Part shown: one piece after another, positions 13,401 through 26,525 of the stretch
How the letters are laid out: every line of letters starts with the position of its first letter
Position numbering within the stretch: position 1 is the first letter of the stretch
Assembly (NCBI GenBank): GCA_034509925.1
Contig: CM067536.1
Location: 62,001 to 126,000 of the forward strand
From: Hirudinaria manillensis
Lineage: Eukaryota > Annelida > Clitellata > Hirudinida > Hirudinidae
Length of the DNA stretch: 64,000 nt
Reading direction: 5' to 3'
Notes under the pieces: model-generated
Told to the model about the DNA's origin: nothing
Databases searched by the model: none
Seen by the model: the letters and a program-made list of their open reading frames with translations, nothing else
Translations under genes and position numbers: made by a program

Positions 13401-16400
13401 AAACGTGATAATAAATAAGATTTTTTTCCTTTTTGTAATTAACCTCTTAAACATCGCCAGTGCATTGCTATCATTGACCGAAGGGTTGCCGAGGTACTTG
13501 AAGGTCTGATTCAATGAATTGTTCGCATAACCATCAACAGTGAGGCTCGTCAATTCTAAAAATGTGCCAGATATCCCGGATGGCGTTACGAAGACTATTT
13601 GTGAACTGTTGCTTTCATCACTGTAAATCATCAATGATAACTCACTACATGATTTATCAAATTGGCTACTGGCCAAATAAATTAATACGTTTAACCGACC
13701 TTTTGATACGAAGAGTGTTATTTTGAGACGTTTTGATATTCACGAATGTTCTCGTGCTCATCATTAGGTTAGTGCCTGTTATAGTAACCATTGTTCCACC
13801 TATCTGTGGCCCGGCGAGAGGGTAAAATTTGTCCACCTTCACCTCCTTTGGCAAAATTTACGGAAAGTGAATAAAAAAAAACTAAAATTGAAAAATTAAA
13901 GTTGAAAGAAGTTCTCGAAAATGCTGAGGATCCAATTGAACAAAAAAGTTCGCGATCATTTATGTTATTAACGGTTATTGTCGCAAGCTTTTTTCATAAG
14001 TGCTCGTAATTAACATACATTACCATGTCATTATGGAATTATATCGAGATTTTCCAAATGGTAAATACATAATAATTATTAAAAAAATAATCGATGAATA
14101 CCTTGTAAAGAAATTTTGCAATGGAATCGTTCCCCCCCGTACCAGTAACTTGCAATGCGATTGTAGCCGATGCTTCGGCTTTGCTGGAGGCGGGAGTGAA
14201 GCAAACGTACCTTCAAATGAAAAGTATCAATTTAACCAAATTGAAGTATAGGCTGAAGTGCCATTACTCTACTTTCGAGAAGTTTCATACGATTCTTTCA
14301 CGGGTTTGCAAGTTTCGCTTCCGACTTTTACTACAACTTGATCCACGGTTGAACCTAAGTTTTTACCGACTACAGTCAACCTCGTACCTCCTTCGTTGGG
14401 ACCAATCAAAGGCGCGACCTAATCCACAGATAAATATTTATTCATATTCAAAATTAAATTTCTTACAGTGATGTGGCGCTAACATCAGAGAAGGAAGCAA
14501 TCCACTACTTACAATTCTTTACATCATTCTACAGCTCAATTATTGGGAGGAAAATTTTTATTTTATTAGATTCTGTTAGGATTAGGGTTAATAGTTTGTA
14601 TTATTCTTAAGTACTTTTGATAATAAATAATAATTTTGACATGCATCTTGAAATTCCACAATCTGACAAGATTAAGATGTAATAACTTTGATTAGCGTTA
14701 GGTTAGGATTAACATCAGAATTTGCTGTGAATTTTGTTTTAAATCGTAGTAAATAATGCCTGCTAACCTGTGAATAAATTAGTATTAGAATGAATTCTTG
14801 ATGCGAACAAAGAATCGAACAAACACGTTATCTCAATATAAAGAAATCATGAAATATCAATATTTCAACACGAAACAACATTACCTCGATGATACTCGGA
14901 TCCGGACATTGCCTTTCGGTCGAATTGGATGGGCAGTCGCGGAAATTGCAATCCTGTCCGCACCAAATGCATTCGTAACCATCGTATTTGGGACCTTTAC
15001 TCTTGCACAGGGAACAGTCGTTTTTGCCAATAACATTGCAATTGTAAACTGTCAAAGAAAATGGTTGCAAGGTAACTCTTGTTGATTTATTTTAATGTCA
15101 GAAGTAACCTCTAACTTACTTAATATTATTAATAATTTATGCTAAACTATACTCGATATTTAAGGGGGTATTTGAATTGAAATAATTTATTTTTAAACAA
15201 AAAAGCTAAATCAATAAATGTAATGTTCTGAAGATTGATAAAAGCAATTTCATTCGAACAAACCTTCAACGGTTATGGACCCACTAAGACGTCTGTTGGT
15301 GCCGAATATGACGTAAATACTCAGAATTTCGAAATCTTTTAATGTCCGAAACTTGAAAAAGTTAAAACTAATCGTTAAAATTAACATCACTTCATTAGCG
15401 GTTCTAATTCAACTCGTCACCTGGTAAGGACCACAGGAACTGATATTTCCCACCCTCGTGATGGACAAACTAATATTCAAATCAGAAATCCAGCACCTCA
15501 AGTTATCAAGTGGAAGACCCTTTATTGTTTGAATTTTATTTATAAAGGTGAATTCAATTATAAAAGCCATTTATTAATTATGTAAACATAATATGATAAA
15601 CATGATAAATATTTTTATTGCTATTTACTTTAAACATCTAACGAGGCAGTTAAAATAGCATTTCAATAGCATGTCACGGACCGAGGCTATACTCCGGCAT
15701 TCCGTCATCTATTAAATCACAGGCATACTCTGGGCCATTTGCATTGTTGTACATATTGTTTTAAATATCCGTTAAATTGTTTCTTATCCGCTGTATTTCT
15801 AATTAATCTTTGTTGTTTTTTTTTTGCTTGTTTGGTCAGCCTGCTAGCGGAGGCTTGCGTCTCCTTAAGGCTGATCCAAGAGTTTCTTATTAATCGGCCA
15901 CAGTTGTTAAATTTTGTTTGCTTGATTTAACGATTAATAAATTGGCTCAAAAAAGTCCTTCTATGTTCGAAGGAATCTTAGAAACACCTTAACTGTGAAA
16001 AGTACTTCTTTATATATTTATTTAAAAATGAATTTGTGCAAATACTTCACCTGAACATCTTTTAACCGAACCTCAATGCTTTCATCGGTTCCTGTGCTAA
16101 TTCTTTTGGTGCTATCCATTATTCTTGGACACATCTATAACAGTAACACATGAATATCTAGAAAAATAATGCGACAATGAAAGATAATATAAACATTTTA
16201 TAACAAATATTTTTTCTAATGAGGGGAAACGTGGTTTCTTCTTCTATTTCACTAACTTTTCCACTCAGCCCAGTATTGCAGGAATACGAGAGGATGTCAA
16301 AATAGCACATCATCTTGCTCAGGCAAAGGTCACACCTTCAAAAAAGATATTTTGCAGAAGAATTAGGAAAACTTTCTCTAAAAGGAAATCTTAATAAAAT

Positions 16401-18045
16401 CTTTAAAAAATGATAAACACTTTCGATAATAAAGCAAGATAATTTCACATAAATTCTAGTACGGTTTCATGCTTTTCTTAGTGAAGATGTCCGAACTCTA
16501 ACTAAATAATTTCCTAACTTACATCGAATGACACTGATGCTGTTTTTGCAAATGTTGATCAAACATCTGTATTAGTGACCCTATTGGATCTTCCCTTATG
16601 GTTCAAATTAATTAATTAATCGAACTGAACATAAAACAAACATGACGAACGTATTCATAGAACTGCATCTGTAAACAGAAAATTTAGCTTGCAGGAAATA
16701 TGAATTCTTCTCGTGCAGCCTGACCATGAAATTTCCATCGTATAAACCTGTTCCAGCAAACGATGCCATCAGTTGTGTGGATCAATTAATTTTTTATCCG
16801 TATTATTCAAAAGAATTAAGACGAACATTTCGGCAAGGTAATTGATTTAGGAGATTGTTATGGGCCGAATATATAAATAATATTATAAATTTATTATTTA
16901 TAAAATATTTAGTATTAAGTAGTAATACGTATTTGGAAATAAAAGACACACTTAATACACCAACTTATCTCTTAATTAAGCATTACCACGGATATAACAG
17001 AGATTTACTTAAATAACCTCTTGTATATATAAAATAATTTTAAATCTCAAATTTTCAGTGATTTACAAGATAAACAAGTCCAGATAGTGAATAAAATATG
17101 TTTTTTAACCTTCAGTCGAACCTAGAAGATTTGACGGAACATCGCATGAAATTCTATTGTTGCTCGCAATTGCAGGGGTGGAATGAATCTCATTAGAAGC
17201 ATTGAAGATGCACTCCAAGCTTTCATCGTTTCCAAGATCGGGTAGATTTTGTAAATCTATTTTCAGCTTCAAAAATGAAAGTAAAGAATCATTAAGAGTT
17301 TTACGATTATTTATTTTAGTACTTCTACAATTTATATTTTGATTTTTTGATTTATTAAATATATTGGATGAAATTTGGAATTACCATCTGTTTGAAAATA
17401 AATAATGTATTTATAAATATTCACAATTCGAATATTATTCAAATATTTTCACGTAATTATTCATATAATATTCACAGAAATTGTTCGCAAAAGTTTATAT
17501 TTATAAATACGATTTACTTTCATGTTTTATGTTATTTTAATTTTTAAATTTTATTTTCATTTATCAATTTGAAGTTTTTTTAATGTTTGCGAACATCGAG
17601 AACAAATAATCATATTAGATTAGATTATATTAGATTACATTACATAATAAAATTTGATAAAAATAAATTTAATAAATATTTTGTTACAAATACCATAATC
17701 CACAATCAAATTGACAGTCAAATGAGAAGTGTAATCAAACAATTAAGTTGAATTACGCTCGTATTCGTTGTGACTTCCAAATCAAAATCCGTAACAAATG
17801 ATGGACAATAGGAAGAATTTCCATAGCTTGGTATCCATCGTCTTTCCAAGTCATGATGATAGCATTCAAGTTTTCGAGTGCATCTACAAAATAATATTAA
17901 TCGAATGTTATTAATGTTAATGTTAATATTATGTTATTAATATTATTATTTGGATATCGTGAATTCTACATTGGAATTTGCCCATTTATGTCCGTTGTTA
18001 AATGATCCCGAAACGTCCGAGATGATAATGCATAAGTCGCCTTAC

Positions 18046-18119
<74 letters not shown>

Positions 18120-20504
18120 TTAATAATAATGATGATAATAATAATAATAATAACATTAATAACAATTAAATAAATCCATACCTGGACTCCAGAGAACACC
18201 AACCGCACAATGGATTAAGCGGATCCAAGCAATTATCACAACTAAGATATAAATTACAATCCGTAATCTCTGATCTGTGTATCTGTATGAGAATAAAAGA
18301 GATAACTTATCGTTAATCTTAACGCTTACGGTACCAGTAATCTTTTCAAATTGCTATTATTATTACATTATTATTATTATTATTATTATTACTATTACTA
18401 TTATTATTATTATCACATAAATTATGTTATTAATTAATTATTATGCATAAGAAATTATATTGCGAAAAATATGGTTAAATGAAATAGGAAATGGCTATTA
18501 TAACAAGGGAATTCTCTTGATTCTGAATGCTGAACTTGGGTTCTTCTATCATTTTAAGTAGGCTTTATTGTTAATACAATCTGTGTTATACGTAAATAAA
18601 TAAATCTTTTTCGATTATCGAATGATGTTCGATGCATTACAAATATATTATCTTATTTGAACATACCAGGTTTGCGGTCCTCCAGAAAAGAAATTGAGAA
18701 TCTCCAGATAGGATGAGATTCTGCACGGGACCGGTTTTCCCTTGGTAAAGATATTTCAAACCGTAATTATTTGATGCCAAGTCCATCTGTAGAATATAAT
18801 TTCTTTGTTCAGGCGTCTTAGCAATGAATTAATAATTGTTAACGAGAATTAGTGTCGGTGCATTGACATTTATGTTTCATGCATCTAAGTCAGAGAGGAG
18901 AGGTAAGCTCCTTCCCCCTTTCATATTTGCTTATATTTTATATTTTTTAAATTACAATTATTATATTGGAATTATATTTTCTGAAATTAGAATTTAAATT
19001 AAAGAACAAGCAATGTTTACTAATTCAAAATGAACACAGATGATCTGCTAACCTTGCCGACCGAACCATTAGAAGTCCCGACAAAGAGTATCGATGAATT
19101 TTCGCCATTGTAACCCAATAAAGAAGTGATGTTGAAACCGACATCAATGATAGAATTTACTTCTATGATTCCATCAGCACTCGCAGCCGACCTTGTCGAA
19201 TTCGTCTTTCCTCCGCAAAAATCGTTTGAAACCTGATGCGTGTTATTTAAAAAATGATCAAACAAGAAATAGGAATAATAGCTGAAAATGCTTGTAATGT
19301 TTTTACATAAAATATCTTCACTCTGCATTGATTGGGGGCATTTACTCTATCGTCGTAAGCCTTTACAAGAAAATTTAAGAACTTGTTCTAAGCTTCCTAA
19401 ACCCTTGCTGGAAATTGAAATCAACGAACAGTATTTTGTCGAACCACTTATCTAGGTCTGTCATACACAAGTACAAAAGAAAAGAAATTAAACAATGAAA
19501 TCACTTGCATTTCTCAGACATCCATCAGCGCTTGGCAAGAGAAACAAATCAGTATTATTAATAGAACAACGTTTCTTGTTGATCGTAAACAATTCAGAAA
19601 CGATCGAAATTCTGATGGGACACAGGCGAGAACTCGAATTTTCCGAAACTTCATAAGTTGCCATAAAAATGAATTCAGTGCTGTTGGAGTTTATTCTCGA
19701 AGAGAATTTTTCACCTGCCACCACCAACGCAACAGCCGTGATCTTTGTAAGACCGTCACACTTTATCGGCATTTCGAAGTAGGAATTGAAGTAGTTCTGA
19801 TCGTTCTCGCAGACACGAGCAATAATCGATTGCAATCCTTTATTTCCTTTCTCTATTTTAAAGATGTAAACGAATCCTTCAACTGTGAAGGCGCTTATGT
19901 GATCGTACTCGTAGTTCCTTTTTCCTACAGCTATCGGCATGGATGAACAATGTTTCGGAAATATGTCCGTATAATTGCAAGCGTATAAGTCAAAGTCTTT
20001 AAGAGTGACCGAGAATATTCCGTTATAACATAATGGATGAACATTAAACTCGGCTTGTTCAATGAAGCTCCTTTCAAAATAATTACCTACGAACATAATG
20101 TCTTTATTTTCTTGTCCAATTACAGCGACTACGTTTCTGCGTTCATTCCTTGTTATGAGAGTGTAATTATGGGAACTTTTTAATATTTCAAGGCTATTTA
20201 AGTCTCGGATGAAACAATTCGTTTGACTGGACGTACCACAAGCGATCAACCGGTTTTCCGATCCGCCAAAAAGCAGGATCTTGTTGTAGTCATCTTCGAA
20301 CGTTTTCGTTTCTTTTAGCAGCGTCAAATTAACATTAAATATTTTCAAGATGTTCTTTCCAGCTGCGTACAAGTTATTGCTGTTTCTTTCTGACACTAAA
20401 TTTGTTAGTTCTTCGGAGTTCGATTTCGTAATGACATCAGAAAGGATTATTTCTGTTGCTAGTGATCCCATCAGGAAAACGATATTAACGATTCCGATTA
20501 ACAT
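7414..20504 (-). CDS. Plexin, semaphorin receptor
   Basis: Single-pass receptor for semaphorins whose cytoplasmic part is a Rap/Ras GAP. Thirty-three phase-consistent exons give 1747 residues: 20504-19494, 19322-19053, 18786-18667, 18282-18182, 17883-17757, 17266-17110, 16747-16677, 16134-16051, 15519-15421, 15351-15264, 15048-14885, 14418-14273, 14210-14150, 13845-13700, 13668-13444, 13184-13076, 12998-12774, 12704-12582, 12507-12285, 12057-11927, 11697-11576, 11499-11440, 11227-11150, 10777-10558, 10256-10106, 9850-9671, 9470-9391, 9293-9210, 8555-8395, 8329-8182, 7833-7693, 7612-7529, 7467-7414. Order of parts: signal peptide; sema domain (mostly one 1-kb exon, ending SILFVGTSNGSVGKV); PSI (NPLCGWCSLES); Cys-rich spacer; second PSI (YECIWCGQDC); IPT/TIG repeats (VAPLIGPNEGGTRLTVVGKN, FYPLAGPQIGGTMVTITGTN); membrane helix about 1132-1156; split GAP domain with a Rho-binding ubiquitin-like insert. 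GAP arginines are present: MMRR near 1313 and LRVWVN near 1610, so it looks active. Least certain joins are the 19494 donor, the 14150 donor and the 71-nt exon at 16677. Plexin class (A or B) not assigned. Confidence 0.93.
7635..7680. repeat. (CAT/CGT)n microsatellite filling an 80-nt plexin intron
   Basis: On the plexin strand this is a run of GAT/GAC triplets that makes up more than half of the short intron 7613-7692. It looks like coding Asp repeats, but the frame entered from the upstream exon stops at once, so it is intronic. Confidence 0.85.
18046..18117. repeat. (AAT)n microsatellite in plexin intron 4
   Basis: About 24 perfect AAT units, followed by shorter interrupted runs to about 18160. 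A mirrored (ATT)n run lies at 18355-18413 on the other side of plexin exon 4 (18182-18282), so the PSI exon is flanked by complementary AAT/ATT tracts. Confidence 0.95.
18487..18557. repeat. Copy of a plexin exon segment inside another plexin intron
   Basis: This 71-bp stretch matches 12834-12904, inside coding exon 17 of the same gene, at 64 of 71 positions without a gap and in the same orientation. Read on the minus strand it is still open and encodes IEEPKFSIQNQENSL next to the exon's IEEPNFSIQNQENSL. The flanking sequence is unrelated and I see no donor site right after it, so it is probably a pseudo-exon fragment. Confidence 0.9.
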
Positions 20505-20909
20505 CTCGACGGTGATTTCAGCACTTTAACAGTTTTAGCAGACTCTCTTAAATAAGAATATACCGACTACTTCGTGATTTCAAGATGTTTTACTTTAAAC
20601 TAAATTAAGACCAGTCCAGAACCAATCAAAATGAACCAAAGCCCATGAATGTACTAGCTACAATTGTAAGTTCTTAGCAGAGTTTAAGTTGGTGGAATTT
20701 TTCATTCAAGCGTATCGTATTTTACAGGTGAAACTATGTAATTCTAATTCATAACAAAATAGCTTTTTTTTTTCGTTAATATATTTGGTACTTTTAATAT
20801 TTTTATTAGCACAAGGTTTATCTTTGAAATTGTATTTGAAGGGTTGTGCGCTTCATGACGCTGACCAGCAGTTTGAACGCCTTCTCGTTAACCGAACACA
20901 ATTCATAAA
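20505..20909. other. Head-to-head spacer, plexin and tetraspanin
   Basis: 405 bp separate the two ATG codons, which point away from each other. Both promoters and 5' leaders must fit here or overlap. No TATA-like or other motif stands out. Confidence 0.5.
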
Positions 20910-23185
20910 ATGATTTTCTATGGATTGAGTTTAATGACATATGCTGAATTGGTGCGCCGAATTTTCAAAGTTTTTCTGATAATATTTTGTATAATCTTCA
21001 TGGTAAGTATCCTTTTATATAAATCCAAAAAGGTCATTTGGGCAGAAATCAATTAGTACGAGGCCGAAACCCCTTCCCCCTTTAGAAAAATTACGCCTCT
21101 GTTTTAAGTTACGTTTGAGACCAGGAATTGATAGAATTCTTTAATTTGCAGTCCATCGGCTTAATAATTGTAAGCTTTGGGGCTGTTTATGCAAAACATT
21201 GGTCCTTTCTCCAAGTGAAAATACTTTCCACTTTGACCTACATCGTTATCGTCTTCGGTTCTGTAACCATTGCTTTGGCTGGAATTGGAATACATGGCAT
21301 TGTTAGGAACAACAGGCACATTTTAGCTATTGTTGGTATCGCGTGATTGTATATTGTGATACATTCCAGTAATTATTTAAAAATCGTTTCATAATAGTTA
21401 TCTGCGTTTGTTTTCGGATGTTTTTTGTTTACCTCCACGATTTGCACTGTGTTGGTAAGCCTGCGAAATAATCAGGTAAGAGTTACACTGAGCTTATAAA
21501 CGAATTAATTAATAATAAGGTAATTAATAATCGAGTCGTTTGTTGATCAGTTGTCTACTGTAATTAAAGAATTGTTAAACTACCAAATGGAAAGCAGTGG
21601 AAATGGAAAGGCGTTTGTCAATGAATTCATGGATTTCTTAGAAAATCATGTTGGTAGAAAATAAATGACCCGATTGAATCATCAATTGTTTCATTAAATT
21701 GGAACAAGAAAATTATTTCCTAACTTTAGTTCACACGTTGTTAGCAACTTTATTGACTTTTACCTTACCGATTGTATTACAGTGATTGGAAAATAGGAAT
21801 AATTTTATAAATTAAAATTCAATAATTTATAACTGATCGATCATCTAAGTACAAGTACGGATTCAAACTAGATGGCTTGCTGTGGAATGCAAGACGTAAT
21901 CGATTGGATGGAAAACTCCAGGCGAGGGCATTTTCAACCCATTCCTCAGTGCTGCAAAAGTGGTCATTCCTGTGCATCGGAATCTAGAATTGAAATGAAT
22001 AGCAAGTCCACTCCAGTCCATAACGAGGTACTTTTTCAAACTTCACGTCTCCAACAGTTAATGTTTTTAGCATTCTAAATCCAAAAAAAATAATTGCATT
22101 TATAAAATTTTGAACTCAGAACCACAGCATTCAAAATAAATCTACTTATAAGTTCACAAACATAGGATCATTTCAAACCTCGGTGAGACATGTTGTTGGA
22201 TTAGAAATAAAATCACGTAATTTTGGCGATTGGACATACCTTTCTATTCTTATCCTCCGATATCTCTGACTTGGAACTCTGTCAGCTTTCTCTCAAAAAG
22301 TTAATCTTATTCTCTTCTCTATGTCACCTCCACCTCATTAGGTCTTTTCATTCAAAGCATCCAAGATAAGAATGCCAAACTTGTTCTCCTCGATCCTAGC
22401 CCCAACAGTTCGCAGAATCTGCATCTGAGATTACTCATCATCTACTATCGCATCATTTTCAAAAACATCCTCATCACGTACTGTATTCTTGCGACACCAA
22501 ATTCACTTTATCTTTTCCACCTCATTCACCTAGTCGTCGCTCGACATTCGCCATTTTTCTTCGATCACTAGTTCAGTAATAAGCCGAAGTTTCTTATAGG
22601 TTATACTCGTGGCTTACTAGCCGCTCCATCCCTTCCTTTCCCAGTCATGATTGGAGATGTTAGGATAGCATGGTTTCATAAGGGATCCAAGGCGCCACAT
22701 AAATGAACCAATTTTTATTCATATTCCTGGCCTTTGACTAATTTATAAATTAATAAATATAAATATTATATTCAAATTTTTGGATATTGCATGTGTATCG
22801 AACTAAACACTATTATATCTACGATTATAACCAGTGCAAAGTATTTTCGCCTTCATTGTTATTTCGTTTGATATTCGCAGGGTTGCTCAAATAAATTTCC
22901 GGATGCTGTCAAACACATCGACAAGATTATGATGTTCACACTTACTTTGGCAATTTTCCAGGTAGTGCATTTTGTGGAAGATATTCATGCTTGTCATTTT
23001 TCACCTAATAAAAAGCTCTGCTTTAAAACCAGATACTGTTATTTATTGGCTCTCTGGTACATCTAAAGGACTTGTCTTATAAAGCTCGGAAAAAGAGATC
23101 CGACAAAAAATTGGGCATCCGAAACAGCGGTAGCGGTAAAAGTCCGGCACTGCGGCTAATTCCCATGAGTACGTGCTGGGTATAA
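20910..23185 (+). CDS. Tetraspanin
   Basis: Four-pass membrane organiser protein. Exons: 20910-21002, 21152-21331, 21398-21475, 21551-21649, 21872-22027, 22881-22961, 23033-23185, giving 279 residues. Membrane spans: TM1 around residues 17-45 (IFKVFLIIFCIIF then IGLIIVSFGAVYA), TM2 about 53-75 (TYIVIVFGSVTIALAGIGIH, with the family GxxGxxG spacing), TM3 in exon 3 (FVFGCFLFTSTICTVLV) and TM4 spanning exons 6-7 (MMFTLTLAIFQILLFIGSLV). The large loop has the diagnostic CCG (ACCGMQDVIDW), then QCC, a single C, and GC before TM4, six cysteines in all. The tail is basic. The join between exons 4 and 5 uses a GTTGGT donor chosen for phase; the nearby GTAGAA donor does not fit. Subfamily not assigned. 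Confidence 0.88.
22250..22720 (-). other. Composition anomaly, possible decayed coding or transposon remnant
   Basis: Within the 853-nt tetraspanin intron (22028-22880) this stretch is pyrimidine-rich on the plus strand, unlike its AT-rich surroundings. The minus strand reads like degraded coding DNA, with short open pieces such as RIEENKFGILILDALNEKT broken by stops. I do not recognise the family and see no terminal repeats. Confidence 0.2.
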
Positions 23186-23256
23186 AAATGTAGCGCCTTC
23201 TAACTCTTCTTTAACTTCTTTAATGCAATCAATAATCCACAGATTACATATAAAAA

Positions 23257-23262
23257 AATAAA
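23257..23262 (+). terminator. Tetraspanin polyadenylation signal AATAAA
   Basis: Hexamer 72 nt past the stop codon, in an A-rich stretch. Confidence 0.5.
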
Positions 23263-24373
23263 TGTGTTACTGAAAACAAAAACGAGTGTGAAATCGGAAG
23301 CAGATTTCATATTGTTTAAATCAAAAGATTATAAAATTTAGTTAAAATGTATTAAAAGTACAGGTATATTACTTAGACAAAAAAAGGTATTGCCTCTGAG
23401 CCTAACTTTCAGACAGACGACATTGCAATAAATAAGATATGCCTATTCCTTGCCTTAATCGCCATCTTTATAGCAGATTATATGCTTTCCCCACAAGAAC
23501 CTCTCTTATATATAATTATATTTATCGGGCCTCTCTTACTGAACAAATGTACATTTAACAAAATCCAGCAGAAATTAAGGGTTTTGCGACATGCCTGCAC
23601 TACCGGTATACCGGTACTAATCGTCTACATAATATCTATGATACATAAAAGACTTGTTTCGTTGTTATTTTCTGAAACAACAAATATACATTAGAAGGTA
23701 TACATAAATCCTACGATAGGAACCAATGTATGCAACGCTTTTAAAGCCTACTGAGTGTCGAGCTAGCTCCGGCTTGCCCGGGCATGCTTAGACGCATAAT
23801 TCCACGGATTAGTTGTGGAACCTACACTAATTTCATTTTGTTCAAGACGTTGTTTTTAATTTTTTTAAATGACAAAAATTAAGATTTAGAAAAAAATATG
23901 TAGTGGACAAATATGGATGCGATTTTCCTGATCAGCAACCAAAAATGCTTAAGTATTATTAGGTTGATGAACAGATTATATATTTGTTTAATTTAATAAA
24001 CAACTCCAACTGATTAGTGGCTAAGTTTTATAATTAGGGACGAGAGTGGTGCTAGTGAAACATTTCTTTGAAAATGCAAGAAAAATCAAAATAGGTTCAA
24101 GAGGCACTGAGTCAATAAGTTTGATTCAACATCATAATTCGCTTAAAGTTTTGGTAATCAAGGAAACTGTTAAGCGGAAGGATTTAATCTTAGAAGCTTC
24201 AAAGGATTTGGGAGTTATGGTTTTTAACTAATACCTACCGGAAGCTAAATTCGATTTTCTGGAGACCTTGTTTCGAGCTTATTTGTAGGATATTTCTATC
24301 GAGAGCTAAATAGACGTTTATTGCAGAATAATTCGATATCAACAGTTTTCCACGTAGCAACGATCTGCATTTA
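23263..24373. other. Spacer between tetraspanin and RASSF gene
   Basis: About 1.1 kb of AT-rich DNA between two same-strand genes. It should hold the RASSF promoter and leader. Open frames here (for example 23482-23694 and 24046-24231) are short, lie near no splice pattern and resemble nothing I know. Confidence 0.5.
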
Positions 24374-26109
24374 ATGGAACTCAAAGTTTGGACCGATGAT
24401 GGGATGCTTAGTGTGGTGTCTGGAGTAAATATAAAAACCACATGCCGGGATGTTATGGTGGCTGTGGCTCAAGCAACAGGAGGTGTTGGTAGGTATTGTA
24501 TGACTATCTGTTTCAGGGATGTTTATAAAAGACTCAACCCTTCTGACAAACCACTATTAATTCTTGATGATCTTGGAGGGTCATGGCACAAAGATGCCAG
24601 ATTTTTTGTTAGCTCATCTACTAAAGTTCATGGTGAATTAAAACCAAGGCTTAAAGCTATGGATATTATTTTGACACCTCACAAAGATATCAATGAACCA
24701 AGTGATTTAGGCATTTTAAAAACCAGAGCAAATGGGGCTCAGGATCTCAAAAATCTTGATAGCAAAAGGAATGCCATTCCTCATCTCTTACATAACCAGA
24801 CTTCAGTTAACACCGGAGGGCCTTCCAGTGAAGAGCAAATTTTGTGGCCATGTCACCACCCGGACGAATCAAGTACTTGCCTCAATCTACCATATTCAAT
24901 GGCTATCCGTCCATCAAGAGACCATTCTTTTGAGCAGGTCAATACATTGCACCTGGAAAGCCTCAATGTGAAGATGGAGAGTGATCCATCACATATGAAA
25001 CACCACCAGATGCAAAGTGAAAACAGGAATCCAACCCTTTTCATTTCCAATGAGATGGGCAGCTATTTAGAGCTGCAGGACAGAATGATTTCACTGAAGA
25101 ATGGTAGGATTTGAATATTAGACCCTCAGACATAATGGTTAAGTCGTTAACTCAATGATAAGCACTTAGGTATTGTGAATATTTTTGATGCAATAAACAT
25201 ACATCTATTTAAGGTTGTCATATTCAATTGTGCCACTAAATATTTTAAATCTGTTTTCTTTACCAATATTTAACTCGATATCGCTCGTGTCATGACCGCT
25301 TCAGTTTATTGGCATCCATGATGATCATTGGCATCTGGGCAATTCATATGTCTGATGCTATAAAAATTTATATGAATAACCTCCAGAAAGAAAAAAAGAA
25401 GATGAGATAGCCAATTTTGAGATGCAAAAGATAGATGCACTATTGAGAAGTGTTGCAGAGCTCCAAACAAACAATGACAAAATCAGCATGGAACTGGAAG
25501 AACTTGAATTGGTCAGCTGGAAGGATAAACTCCAAATAGAGAAATCTAAGGAAGATAAACTGCAAACAAACATAAAAGAAGCCGAGAAGAATCTAGAAAT
25601 CCTCGATAACGACGACGCATCTCTGGACGACGAAATCGCATCAATCAAGGAGCAGATCGTTGCAGAAGAAAACCTAAAAGAGCTTTTGATATTTGAAATT
25701 GAAGAGTTACAACAGGTTATTTTTCATTTAATTATTGACATGAACAGAAGAATGTAGTGTTGGCCAAATTACATAAAATAAATTTACTTTTATTACATTA
25801 TTATAGTTTATTGTTTACATCAATAATGCTCTGGTTCATGGGCTCCTAAAACAATCTTTGCATGACTCACTGGCAGATGAACCACAAGTACAATGTTCAC
25901 CAGTTACAGTTTCCATTGACAACCACGAGAACTAAAATAATTCATTTTGCCTTATTATAGAATAATGGCCATATCACATTTCATGTTTATTTCAGAATAT
26001 TGGTGTCAGGAGTCAAAACACAGAGAAGTTACAAGATGCAATAGAAAAGACAAATACTACTATTCTTAAAGAAATTTCAGAAAATCACAAAAGAATGCAA
26101 AAAACTTGA
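24374..26109 (+). CDS. N-terminal RASSF (RASSF7/8-type) Ras-association protein
   Basis: Ras-association domain adaptor of the N-terminal RASSF class, linked in other animals to junction, mitotic and Hippo/JNK control. Exons: 24374-25103, 25387-25715, 25996-26109, giving 390 residues. The RA domain sits at the very N-terminus (residues 2 to about 85), opening MELKVWTDDGMLSVVSGV and containing TTCRDVMVAVAQATGGVGRY, the arrangement specific to RASSF7/8/9/10. A low-complexity linker follows (about 90-240), then a charged coiled coil from about 245 to the end. The classic SARAH domain of other RASSFs is absent, as expected for this class. The C-terminus is short compared with my recollection of vertebrate RASSF8; a further exon could have been missed. 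A mariner element sits 58 bp past the stop. Confidence 0.88.
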
Positions 26110-26167
26110 GTCGCTACAATTAAAGGATGACGCATGGGGATGTTTTACCATTATCTTCATGAATGTA

Positions 26168-26195
26168 CAGTGCGCGTCATAAAGATAGGACAGGT
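26168..26195 (+). repeat. Left terminal inverted repeat of the mariner element
   Basis: 28 bp, exact reverse complement of 27762-27789. The preceding dinucleotide 26166-26167 is the TA target site. Confidence 0.97.
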
Positions 26196-26525
26196 ACTAG
26201 AATCACAAGATTTCTATCTCTATCTTTAAAATTACCGGTAAACTTCGGTCAAAATGCTGATTTTAGCGATCATAAGAGAGTAATTAATTAGTATTTAATA
26301 AAAGTTAAGACTAAAATTTGAATATTGATGAGAATCCACCAAGAAACACTTTTGATGTTGTTTCTCGGAGTTTCCGCAACGGAGCTTGGGGTCTCTTCCG
26401 TTGAGGAAAAAAAATTTTATTACAGGTTTCACAAAATTTCATTAACATAATAAGACTCCTTATATATTACTTGATATCCCTAACATGTTTATAGAATAAA
26501 ATGTCGTTAGGTAATTTTATTATTG

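Noticed and set aside
19488..19505. Plexin exon 1 donor at 19504 (GTGATT)
   Set aside because: It leaves phase 1, which no acceptor before exon 2 can satisfy without a stop; the GTTTAA donor after 19494 fits phase 0.
23482..23694. Hydrophobic 70-codon open frame
   Set aside because: AT-rich chance frame; no conserved motif, and no exon partners in phase.
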